Source: JBFKOL01 sp041628815
GTDB taxonomy: Bacteria; Bacteroidota; Bacteroidia; Chitinophagales; Saprospiraceae
Length of the DNA: 13,759 nt
NCBI GenBank assembly: GCA_041628815.1
Contig: JBFKOL010000088.1
Location: forward strand, 1 to 13,759
Reading direction: 5' to 3'
Both the position numbers and the translations under genes were made by a program. Below the pieces are notes generated by a model. It saw only the letters and a program-made list of their open reading frames with translations. It did no database searches and was not told the DNA's origin. Shown here in pieces: positions 8,514 to 13,759 of the stretch; positions within the stretch are counted from its first letter, which is position 1, and each line of letters starts with the position of its first letter.

Positions 8514-9160
8514 ACCAACAGGCTTATCCTGTGTACTCCAGGCAAATAATTCTGAGCAAGTAGATGTTTTATGGATTCGTAGTGCGACTTGTTTTTAACG
8601 AAATCGATTTCGTTCAAATCGATAATCACCACCGGGAAGGTGAGGATATTGCGAAAATATTCAAAATAAGTATTCTGAATCTCCTGCAAATATTCCGGTT
8701 CAATCAGTCGTTCATAATCCCGTCCGCGCAATTTGATGAATCTCCTAAGTATTTGAATGTCGCGATGTAAATACACGAGTATATCAGGTTTGGGAAATGA
8801 TGCATTCAGGACATTCCAAAGTTTTTGAAACAGGCGAAATTCTTCCTCGATTAAGTTGTTTTTTGCAAACAACAATGACTTGACAAATGAGTAATCAGAA
8901 ATCACGAAATCATCAAAAAGTCCGCGATTTAACAATTGCCGTTGCATTTGTTTGTAGCGCTCTGTCATAAAAAATAACTCAACAGAAAAGGCGTATCGTT
9001 CTCGATCCTGGTAGAAGAGCGGAAGGAAGGGATTTTCGTGAAATTGTTCCAGGATGAGTTCACAGGGATATTCCCTGCTGATCAATTCGGTCAATGATGA
9101 TTTTCCCGTACCAATGTTACCTTCTATACAAATGTATTTATGCGGAAATTCTATCACCAT
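8510..9160 (-). CDS. Deoxynucleoside kinase (dNK family)
   Basis: A 216-residue cytoplasmic kinase that phosphorylates deoxynucleosides in DNA-precursor salvage. The P-loop GNIGTGKSS is at 14-22, and the substrate-binding glutamate is probably Glu38 in LEQFHENPFL. The LID segment RRFIKLRGRDYE (139-150) carries the Arg-Gly-Arg expected to hold ATP phosphates. The position of the usual [DE]RS motif reads SDYS (88-91), so the Arg is replaced by Tyr; this may be a trait of the bacterial subgroup. Length and order fit the dNK/dCK/dGK family. The preferred base cannot be read from the sequence. The ATG at 9160 lies inside the end of folK (23-bp overlap), so the pair is cotranscribed. The stop overlaps the stop of the convergent PorP/SprF gene by 4 bp. 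Confidence 0.93.
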   Translation of the reverse strand: MVIEFPHKYICIEGNIGTGKSSLTELISREYPCELILEQFHENPFLPLFYQDRERYAFSVELFFMTERYKQMQRQLLNRGLFDDFVISDYSFVKSLLFAKNNLIEEEFRLFQKLWNVLNASFPKPDILVYLHRDIQILRRFIKLRGRDYERLIEPEYLQEIQNTYFEYFRNILTFPVVIIDLNEIDFVKNKSHYESIKHLLAQNYLPGVHRISLLV

Positions 9161-9662
9161 CTTGTTTGTAAAGTCTTACCTTCCCCTCATCAGGACATTC
9201 CAGAATGAGCTGTCGTACACTCTTGCCATAAAGAGGATGAATGACGTCACCAGCAATCTCGGCTAAAGGTATTAAAACAAAGTTTCTTTTATGCATCCTC
9301 GGATGTGGGACAGTTATTTCTCTTTCATGAATGACGCACTGGCCACAGAGCACGAGATCTATGTCTAAAACCCTGGGTCCGTATTTTTCTTTTTTGTCTA
9401 TGTTTTTCCCGTATTGAATCTTGAGTGCTTGCTTCAATGCTTCCTGGCAGGACAAGACAGATTGCAAAAGAACCGCCTGGTTAAGAAACAGATCCTGCTC
9501 TTTTATCCCCCACGGTGTAGTCTCATAAATGCCTGACACTGCTTTCAGGGTGCCTACGCATGCAACCAGCATTTGCCTTGCATGCTTTAAATTTTCCATT
9601 CTGTCACCCATGTTGGACCCGATGAGGAAATAAAGATCTCGTTCTTTCAATCGCGGCGTCAT
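9138..9662 (-). CDS. folK: 2-amino-4-hydroxy-6-hydroxymethyldihydropteridine pyrophosphokinase
   Basis: FolK (HPPK) transfers pyrophosphate from ATP to 6-hydroxymethyl-7,8-dihydropterin, the step before dihydropteroate synthase in folate synthesis; it acts in the cytosol. Counting from the ATG at 9662 the protein has 174 residues. It shows LIGSNMGDR at the first strand, ETTPWG in the pterin-binding loop, and the signature KYGPRVLDIDLVL, whose two aspartates (100 and 102) bind magnesium. VPHPRMHKRNFVLIPLAEI closes the active site. A TTG three codons upstream (9671) also fits the frame, but the ATG is the better start. It is the first gene of a two-gene unit with deoxynucleoside kinase, which begins within its last codons. 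Length is slightly above the compact 160-residue form. Confidence 0.95.
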   Translation of the reverse strand: MTPRLKERDLYFLIGSNMGDRMENLKHARQMLVACVGTLKAVSGIYETTPWGIKEQDLFLNQAVLLQSVLSCQEALKQALKIQYGKNIDKKEKYGPRVLDIDLVLCGQCVIHEREITVPHPRMHKRNFVLIPLAEIAGDVIHPLYGKSVRQLILECPDEGKVRLYKQDGDRISA

Positions 9663-9732
9663 AAAATGCAAATATCACACAATGAAAAATAACTACCGTA
9701 AAACATAGGGGTATGATGCACTCATGATGTCT

Positions 9733-9740
9733 TATAATTG
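9733..9740 (+). promoter_or_regulatory. Possible promoter -7 element ahead of the structured intergenic region
   Basis: TATAATTG matches the Bacteroidota -7 consensus TAnnTTTG at five of six fixed positions, and it also contains a perfect TATAAT. No convincing upstream box (TTTG, or TTGACA at normal spacing) was found, so support is partial. It would start a transcript near 9747 that ends at the terminator at 9908-9937. Confidence 0.3.
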
Positions 9741-9890
9741 GTTTTGTTTGTCTCGCCCTTATTTGGACTTGGTATAACCGTCATATTCATTCCGGTGTGG
9801 TCCGGAGAATCTGCGTTTTTGGGCAAGGCAATTACCCCAAAAAAGCTGATTCCTTATAAAGATAAGATCAGCTTAGATTGCTCTACTTAG
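9738..9890 (+). other. Possible 50-codon small ORF, hydrophobic N-terminus
   Basis: A short open frame starts with TTG directly after a TAA and ends at TAG, 17 bp before the terminator hairpin. The product would have a hydrophobic first 20 residues (LFVSPLFGLGITVIFIPVW) and then a basic tail with PKKLIPYKDKISL. No family is recognised. Against it: a TTG start, no ribosome site, a frame this short can arise by chance, and a start that precedes the predicted transcription start. It could be a real small membrane protein, a remnant, or chance openness over an RNA gene. Confidence 0.15.
9843..9874 (+). repeat. Long bulged stem-loop
   Basis: AAGCTGAT (9843-9850) pairs perfectly with ATCAGCTT (9867-9874). 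Inside it, CTTAT (9853-9857) pairs with ATAAG (9862-9866), with a 2-nt TC bulge on the left and an AAAG loop. Thirteen pairs in 32 nt is the strongest secondary structure in the window apart from the terminator. It forms the core of the candidate small RNA. Confidence 0.55.
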
Positions 9891-9907
9891 TATGTACTAT
9901 GAAAAAG

Positions 9908-9937
9908 AAAGCGGGTGCATTGCACACCGCTTTTTTT
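9908..9937 (+). terminator. Factor-independent terminator, plus strand
   Basis: AAAGCGG pairs with CCGCTTT, extended by GTGC/GCAC with one bulged A and a 3-nt ATT loop, followed by a run of seven T. This is a textbook intrinsic terminator. The A-rich left flank (GAAAAAG) could give weak termination on the minus strand too. No annotated plus-strand gene ends just upstream, which points to an unannotated transcript. Confidence 0.8.
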
Positions 9938-9988
9938 ATTCATTTCACAAAAGATTCTGCACTACCAACACCAAAAATCAATTCGTAT

Positions 9989-10079
9989 TGACGCATATCT
10001 TGCCGTCAGTTTCAAACTGTCGGGAAGTTATTCACCTAACCCCCATCAATAGCAAAAAAGTTTGACCAAAATTGGACAA
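9989..10079. repeat. Cluster of short dyads upstream of the RAYT gene
   Basis: Three inverted repeats lie here: TGACG/CGTCA (9989-9993 and 10004-10008), CAGTTT-C-AAACTG (10007-10019), and TTGACCAA-AA-TTGGACAA (10062-10079, one mismatch pair). TTGGACA recurs at 10092-10098, exactly 20 bp after the copy at 10072-10078, so both would face the same side of the helix. They may be regulator sites or transposase-recognised elements. The rest of 9938-10102 shows no gene. Confidence 0.3.
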
Positions 10080-10102
10080 TTTTAAACACCCTTGGACAGC
10101 AC

Positions 10103-10131
10103 TTGACACGGGTATTCTTGATATGTAGAGT
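10103..10131 (+). promoter_or_regulatory. Sigma70-like promoter candidate for RAYT
   Basis: TTGACA (10103-10108), a 17-bp spacer, then TAGAGT (10126-10131, four of six matches to TATAAT). The start codon is 18 bp further on. Primary promoters in Bacteroidota normally use TTTG/TAnnTTTG instead, so this form is atypical for the host. It could be foreign or chance. Confidence 0.3.
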
Positions 10132-10143
10132 ATTTTCCATATG

Positions 10144-10155
10144 GCGTCATGACGC
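10144..10155. promoter_or_regulatory. 12-bp perfect palindrome spanning the RAYT start codon
   Basis: GCGTCATGACGC is perfectly self-complementary, and its centre lies in the ATG (10149-10151) of the transposase gene. A protein bound here would block early transcription or initiation, which fits autoregulation. There is no loop for an RNA hairpin. Half of the site is constrained by coding. Confidence 0.35.
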
Positions 10156-10766
10156 AATATCCTTACATTCCAGAACAGATATATCATGTTTACAACAGGG
10201 CCAATGGGTGCGATTTACTATTTCCGCGGACGGGGAATTATAATTACTTCCTTAGAAAGTTCAGGGAGCAAATGAGTCCTGTTTTCGATGTATACGCATA
10301 TTGCCTGCTTCCCAATCATTTTCACTTTTTAATAGGGACTAAGACGACCGTGGAATTTCTTGGTTTGACTACCGAGGATGTATCGTTGTATAAAACAGTC
10401 GAGGCATATTCATCAGTCATTTCCGGACGCCTGAAAGGGTGGCTTAGCGGTTGTACCCAGGCTCTCAACGGACAGGAGGGGCGTAGAGGCAGCATTTTTA
10501 TGCACAATACCAAGCGAAGGATCATTCGGGACAGGAAATACCTTCTGATCGTTCTTTCATACATTCATCTCAACCCTTTGTATCACGGATCTACGAACAA
10601 CTATTGTTCATGGCGATATTCCTCGTATGCCGAACTAACTGATGTAGGTCGACCTACGTGGACTCGCTGCGAAGTAGTCTATACATGGTTTGACAATTTG
10701 CAGGCGATGATTTCTTTCCATGGTGAATGCGAACCTTTTGCCCTCGAAAAGAATCTCGAACGTTGA
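10149..10766 (+). CDS. REP-associated tyrosine transposase (RAYT), Y1 transposase family
   Basis: A 205-residue HUH-family single-strand nuclease related to IS200/IS605 transposases. RAYTs nick and join DNA at REP-type palindromes and are usually single-copy, domesticated genes. The HUH motif is HFH (57-59) inside YCLLPNHFHFLI. The catalytic Tyr is probably Tyr138 in SYIHLNP. Family hallmarks include YHVYNRANG near the start, GRRGSIFMHNTKRR (111-124) and CSWRYSSY (153-160). Length and motifs indicate an intact gene. No accessory TnpB, terminal inverted repeats or target duplication were seen, so it is not a complete insertion sequence. It stands alone, follows the dyad-rich spacer, and converges on the alanine symporter gene with a 20-bp gap. 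Which palindrome it acts on cannot be decided from this window. Confidence 0.92.
   Translation: MTQYPYIPEQIYHVYNRANGCDLLFPRTGNYNYFLRKFREQMSPVFDVYAYCLLPNHFHFLIGTKTTVEFLGLTTEDVSLYKTVEAYSSVISGRLKGWLSGCTQALNGQEGRRGSIFMHNTKRRIIRDRKYLLIVLSYIHLNPLYHGSTNNYCSWRYSSYAELTDVGRPTWTRCEVVYTWFDNLQAMISFHGECEPFALEKNLER
10644..10657. repeat. 14-bp perfect palindrome inside the RAYT gene
   Basis: GTAGGTCGACCTAC is perfectly self-complementary and begins with GTAG, the tetranucleotide known from classic REP elements. It encodes VGRPT in frame, so it may be coincidence. No second copy was noticed in the window. Confidence 0.3.
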
Positions 10767-10781
10767 GCAGGTAGGCCGATT

Positions 10782-10798
10782 GAATCCTAGCCGGATTC
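10782..10798. terminator. Weak hairpin between convergent RAYT and symporter genes
   Basis: GAATCC/GGATTC forms a 6-bp stem with a TAGCC loop, and it overlaps the symporter stop codon (10787-10789). Neither strand has a T-run after it, so it is at most a weak or factor-assisted bidirectional terminator. Confidence 0.25.
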
Positions 10799-12412
10799 TC
10801 CAATTGCCTTGAGGTACTTGCTCAGTTCGCTTTTTACAACGGGGAATAGAATGAACAAGGCAATCATATTTGGAAAGACCAATGCTAGTATCATGGCATC
10901 AGAAAATCCCCATACCGAACTCATATCACCGGCGGCACCGATCACTACGAAAATGAGGAATAAGACCTTGTAGGAAAGATCCGCTACCTTACTCTTGCCG
11001 AAAAGATAAAGCCATGACTGAAGCCCGTAGTAAGACCATGAAATCATGGTAGATACTGCAAACAAGACCACAGCGAGTGTCAAGAAGGCTCCTGCGAAAG
11101 GTATGTATTTCGAAAATGCTGCTGCGGTGATGCCCGCACCTTCAAGTAGCTGTCCATCGATCATGACACCTCCGGCACCATCGCCACCATAGGTGAATTC
11201 ACCACCGGTGTTGAATATAATAATTACCAGGGCCGTCATCGTACAGATGACCACCGTATCAATAAAGGGCTCCAGTAAAGCCACCAATCCTTCGGAAGCC
11301 GGATAATTGGTCTTTACGGCAGAATGTGCGATGGAAGCCGATCCGGCGCCGGCTTCATTGGAGAATGCAGCTCGCCTGAAACCTGTGATAAGTACACCGA
11401 ATATGCCACCCAACCCCGCCTGTGGATTGAAGGCTTGCGTGAATATTTGCCCAAAGGCATCATCGATTTTACCGAAGTTGATTCCGAGAATGTACAAGCA
11501 TGCCAACACATACATGACAGCCATAAAAGGGACGATCTTTTCTGTCACCGATGCAATCCTCTTTATGCCTCCAATAATGATAATACCGACAAATACCATC
11601 ATGATGATGCCAATGACGGTTCTTGCATTTCCGCCTGTCATATTGAAAGACTGCGCAAGCTGCATGGCAGCTTGATTGGATTGTGCCGCATTGCCACCAC
11701 CAAATGAGGCACCTACACACAAAATGGCAAACAGTACGGCAAGGGCTTTGCCCAGGCTGACGTAACCCTTTTCTTTTAAACCCTTGGTCATATAATACAT
11801 CGGTCCACCATAAACGGTGCCGTCCTCTCCAACATCGCGATAACGAACACCCAATGTACATTCCACGAATTTGGTCGACATTCCGATCAGCCCACAAAGC
11901 ATCATCCAGAAAGTAGCTCCGGGCCCTCCGATCGCTATGGCCAGAGCCACACCTGCAATGTTACCGTTGCCCACGGTACCTGATACTGCGGTAGCCAATG
12001 CTTGGAAATGACTTACTTCCCCTTCCTTACTTTCATCTTTAATCGTGCGAATGACGTCCCCTTCCACGACATTTACCGCAGCCGTTTCAATAGCGGCATG
12101 ATGGTCAATTTCATCGTACTTGCCTCGAACCACGCGAATGGAAGTCGGGAATTTGCGGATATTGACAAATCCAAAGTATAGGGTAAAGAATGCTGCTCCA
12201 AAAACCAGTAAAATGATTATCGTAGGGATTCCTTGACCAAATAGCGCTTCCGTTCCTGGGAAATTATGCAATACAACGGCCTGCCACCAGTTGGAAATCG
12301 GTGTGAACCATTCATTGATTCTCTCGTCAAGCCCCATTTCTTGTTCGCCCTGGCAATAAATGATTCCAGGAAGGATCCATAACAACAGAAATGCATGAAG
12401 CGCTTTTTTCAT
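10787..12412 (-). CDS. Sodium:alanine symporter family protein (AGCS)
   Basis: An inner-membrane Na+ (or H+) coupled amino-acid importer for alanine or glycine. The 541-residue protein begins with a cleavable-looking signal peptide (1-20), then a short periplasmic stretch with WF and WW motifs and about eleven membrane segments. Family signatures are LATAVSGTVGNGNIAGVALAI near 139-159, GGPGATFWM (162-170), KFVECTLGVRYRD (181-193), and RRAAFSNEAGAGSASIAH (346-363) with EPFIDTVVICTMTA (381-394). An extra hydrophilic segment of roughly 30 residues (100-130) precedes the signature. The GTGN core of the signature reads GNGN here. The gene is monocistronic by spacing: 114 bp from arsS and convergent with RAYT. 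The start is the ATG at 12412. The family call is secure; the exact substrate is not. Confidence 0.96.
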   Translation of the reverse strand: MKKALHAFLLLWILPGIIYCQGEQEMGLDERINEWFTPISNWWQAVVLHNFPGTEALFGQGIPTIIILLVFGAAFFTLYFGFVNIRKFPTSIRVVRGKYDEIDHHAAIETAAVNVVEGDVIRTIKDESKEGEVSHFQALATAVSGTVGNGNIAGVALAIAIGGPGATFWMMLCGLIGMSTKFVECTLGVRYRDVGEDGTVYGGPMYYMTKGLKEKGYVSLGKALAVLFAILCVGASFGGGNAAQSNQAAMQLAQSFNMTGGNARTVIGIIMMVFVGIIIIGGIKRIASVTEKIVPFMAVMYVLACLYILGINFGKIDDAFGQIFTQAFNPQAGLGGIFGVLITGFRRAAFSNEAGAGSASIAHSAVKTNYPASEGLVALLEPFIDTVVICTMTALVIIIFNTGGEFTYGGDGAGGVMIDGQLLEGAGITAAAFSKYIPFAGAFLTLAVVLFAVSTMISWSYYGLQSWLYLFGKSKVADLSYKVLFLIFVVIGAAGDMSSVWGFSDAMILALVFPNMIALFILFPVVKSELSKYLKAIGESG

Positions 12413-12448
12413 AGTTCGTATTGCTTGTCTTTTGTATAAAAGGAGGGT

Positions 12449-12478
12449 AAGATATACTTATGACTTAATTTAGCCAAA
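12449..12478 (-). promoter_or_regulatory. Possible Bacteroidota-type promoter for the symporter gene
   Basis: On the minus strand TTTG (12478-12475) is followed after 18 bp by TATATCTT (12456-12449), which matches TAnnTTTG at four of six fixed positions. The 5' leader would be about 30 nt. No terminator was seen for arsS upstream, so read-through is also possible. Confidence 0.25.
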
Positions 12479-12526
12479 TCCACGAGGAACCCAGGCCGAT
12501 TATGAAGGACAGCATCATAATTTTAG

Positions 12527-13594
12527 TCAGGCTATTTCGCCTCCACAGCTGCTACCGGCTCCGGCAGTACAGCCAAAGCAATGCTGATTGGTGACAATAG
12601 AACGTTTTCTAAGCAGTTCGGCATCAAACCGGCTTATATGATCAGCAGGAGATGCCACCTTCAGATCCAGCATCTGGTTAAAATCGCAATCATAGAGATA
12701 CCCATCCCATCCTACGGACAATGTATTTCTGCACATCAACCCTTCAATGGTAGAAGGGTTGAAGGCCTCTACTAGTTCAGTCATATACCTTACATAGTTG
12801 CCTGTTTCCAGCAGATAATCCAGAAACCTGCTTATAGGCAGATTCGTAATAGCGTACAATTGGTTGAATAAAATTCCATGCCGCCTGAAGAGTTGTCTTT
12901 TGAATTCCAGTTCAAGAGATGCCTGGTTGCCAGGAAGAAACGCTCCGGAAGGATTAAAAACGAGGTCAAGTACCAATCCGCTGTTCTCTTTTCCGTAGCC
13001 CACTTCGTTCAGTTTTTTGAGCGCCCATATGGAGTCGTCATACACTCCTTCACCACGCTGACCGTCTGTTCGAGATTTGGTAAAATAGGGGAGGGATGAG
13101 ATTACCTGAACCCCATATTTGGCAAAGAATTCTGGCAGATCGGCAAACTTGGGATGGGAGGCGATGATGGTAAGGTTACAACGATTCATAACATGAACGC
13201 CGAGAGCAGCACACTGAGTAACAAACCATCTGAAATGAGGATTCATTTCTGGGGCCCCACCAGTAATATCCACAGTTCGGAATCCCGCTTTCTCAATAAC
13301 ATGCAGACATTGCTCCAATGTCTTTCGCGACATATTTTCCTCTTTTCGGTCGGGACCAGCATCTACGTGGCAATGGGCACACGTTTGATTGCAAAGTTTA
13401 CCGATATTCACCTGGAAAATTTCGATTTGTACAGGTTTGAGTTCGTCGTAGCCATTGTCCTGCAGTTTCCCGTAAAATGAAGGCAGCCGCGCTTCACGCA
13501 ATTCACGACCGTTGAGCACCTTTAGCTGGACTAAAGTGTCCGACAAAGCATTGTCACTTCTCTTGAGGGTCTTGCTTCTTTGTTTTACACCCAT
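12527..13594 (-). CDS. arsS: Arsenosugar biosynthesis radical SAM protein ArsS
   Basis: ArsS is a radical SAM enzyme that joins a methylated arsenical to a 5'-deoxyadenosyl group in arsenosugar synthesis; older databases call the family a selenobiotic peptide maturase. The 355-residue protein has the iron-sulfur motif CNQTCAHC (Cys68, 72, 75), the SAM-contacting TGGAPEMNPHF (111-121) and a conserved NRCNLTI (137-143). The C-terminal half matches DUF3641, with VFNPSGAFLP (212-221), LMCRNTLSVGWDG and LYDCDFNQMLDL. A closing HCFGCTAGAGSSCGG adds cysteines at 339, 342 and 350 to those at 288 and 303, which may hold an extra metal site. The upstream gene is a carboxymuconolactone decarboxylase-like protein, a usual partner. 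No arsM methyltransferase is in the window. The ATG at 13594 is the start used. Confidence 0.92.
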   Translation of the reverse strand: MGVKQRSKTLKRSDNALSDTLVQLKVLNGRELREARLPSFYGKLQDNGYDELKPVQIEIFQVNIGKLCNQTCAHCHVDAGPDRKEENMSRKTLEQCLHVIEKAGFRTVDITGGAPEMNPHFRWFVTQCAALGVHVMNRCNLTIIASHPKFADLPEFFAKYGVQVISSLPYFTKSRTDGQRGEGVYDDSIWALKKLNEVGYGKENSGLVLDLVFNPSGAFLPGNQASLELEFKRQLFRRHGILFNQLYAITNLPISRFLDYLLETGNYVRYMTELVEAFNPSTIEGLMCRNTLSVGWDGYLYDCDFNQMLDLKVASPADHISRFDAELLRKRSIVTNQHCFGCTAGAGSSCGGEIA

Positions 13595-13642
13595 ATATCT
13601 GCTACTCGGTAAAAATCCCAGTTGATAAAGACGACTGTGGTA

Positions 13643-13759
13643 TTACATCAGACGTTTTTTTACATGATTCATCATTTGCACGCTGTTCACTAAAACTGCT
13701 CCTCCCTTAATGGCTGCAGCGACATGTACGGCCTCCATCATTTGCTCTTCATCAGCCCC
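13643..13759 (-). CDS. Carboxymuconolactone decarboxylase/peroxidase-like protein, C-terminal part
   Basis: Only the last 38 codons are inside the window; the gene enters from the right edge and stops at TAA (13645-13643). The visible part reads GADEEQMMEAVHVAAAI, then GGAVLVNSVQMMNHV. This matches the helical end of AhpD/carboxymuconolactone decarboxylase-like proteins. Members of this family are often encoded beside arsS and are named arsenosugar biosynthesis-associated peroxidase-like proteins; their chemical role is not settled. The active-site CxxC lies outside the window. The gap to arsS is 48 bp on the same strand, so they are probably one operon. The call rests on a short stretch plus context. 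Confidence 0.7.
   Translation of the reverse strand, partial: GADEEQMMEAVHVAAAIKGGAVLVNSVQMMNHVKKRLM

Larger units (their letters stand above)
9747..9937 (+). ncRNA. Candidate structured small RNA (about 190 nt), unidentified
   Basis: The stretch carries consecutive stem-loops on the plus strand. TCCGG/CCGGA (9791-9806) has a 6-nt loop. TTTTGGG/CCCAAAA spans 9817-9842. AAGCTGAT/ATCAGCTT with an inner CTTAT/ATAAG stem spans 9843-9874. A factor-independent terminator follows at 9908-9937. No plus-strand gene lies upstream to need this terminator, because folK reads away from it. This makes an independent plus-strand transcript likely. A -7 box at 9733-9740 gives a plausible start. The 5' and 3' ends do not pair, so it does not look like 6S RNA, and I saw no SRP, tmRNA or RNase P motifs. 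An overlapping 50-codon open frame (9738-9890) is the rival reading. The limits are estimates. Confidence 0.3.

Noticed and set aside
9663..9671. TTG start for folK at 9671
   Set aside because: The ATG at 9662 is only three codons in, and the TTG overlaps a possible minus-strand -7-like GATATTTG (9676-9669).
9747..9937. 6S RNA
   Set aside because: Size is right, but the 5' and 3' ends do not pair and there is no long central-bubble duplex; the stems are local.
10149..10766. Complete IS200/IS605 insertion sequence
   Set aside because: The protein has RAYT hallmarks, but there is no tnpB, no matching subterminal hairpins on both sides, and no obvious target site.
11307..11707. Two overlapping plus-strand open frames (122 and 127 codons)
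   Set aside because: Both are antisense shadows of conserved symporter membrane segments.
12527..13594. Selenocysteine peptide maturase
   Set aside because: That is the older family name. No selenopeptide precursor or in-frame UGA candidate is seen nearby, and arsenosugar biosynthesis is the better supported role.
1..13759. CRISPR array, prophage, defence island, tRNA or rRNA
   Set aside because: No regularly spaced repeats, phage genes, defence families or structured RNA genes of these classes were recognised.

Overview
The window looks like a chromosomal segment of a Bacteroidota bacterium. The strongest evidence is a large secreted protein with SprB-like repeats and a gliding-motility-type C-terminal domain, followed by a PorP/SprF-family outer-membrane protein; both belong to the type IX secretion system (T9SS). 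The other genes are ordinary housekeeping or accessory types in Bacteroidota-like forms: a lipoprotein-type gamma-glutamyltransferase, an alanine symporter with an N-terminal signal peptide, and a folK-deoxynucleoside kinase pair. Few genes have a convincing Shine-Dalgarno site, which also fits this phylum. I cannot assign a genus.

Layout. Positions 1-3584 (minus strand) hold sppA, a stand-alone LON substrate-binding domain gene, and ggt, which is cut by the left edge. They are tightly packed and probably form one operon read right to left. A 100-bp divergent spacer (3585-3684) with a perfect operator-like dyad separates sppA from a plus-strand pair: the 1266-residue T9SS cargo protein and its PorP/SprF partner, whose start and stop codons overlap by 4 bp. 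The pair converges on, and overlaps by 4 bp, a minus-strand pair: folK and deoxynucleoside kinase, which overlap each other by about 23 bp.

The only long gene-free stretch is 9663-10148. It holds a run of stem-loops ending in a strong plus-strand terminator, most simply read as an unannotated small RNA, with an overlapping 50-codon open frame as the rival reading. It also holds several short dyads in front of a REP-associated tyrosine transposase (RAYT) gene at 10149-10766. RAYT converges on a minus-strand sodium:alanine symporter. The right end carries a minus-strand arsS-type radical SAM gene preceded by the tail of a carboxymuconolactone decarboxylase/peroxidase-like gene, a pairing expected for arsenosugar biosynthesis.

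Functionally these are separate modules: envelope proteolysis and glutathione/peptide turnover (sppA, LON domain, ggt), surface protein secretion (cargo and PorP/SprF), folate and nucleotide metabolism (folK, dNK), amino-acid uptake (symporter) and arsenic metabolism (arsS and partner). I found no CRISPR array, prophage, tRNA, rRNA or recognisable defence system. The most interesting unexplained items are the structured region 9733-9937, the dyad at 3664-3678, and the palindromes around RAYT.
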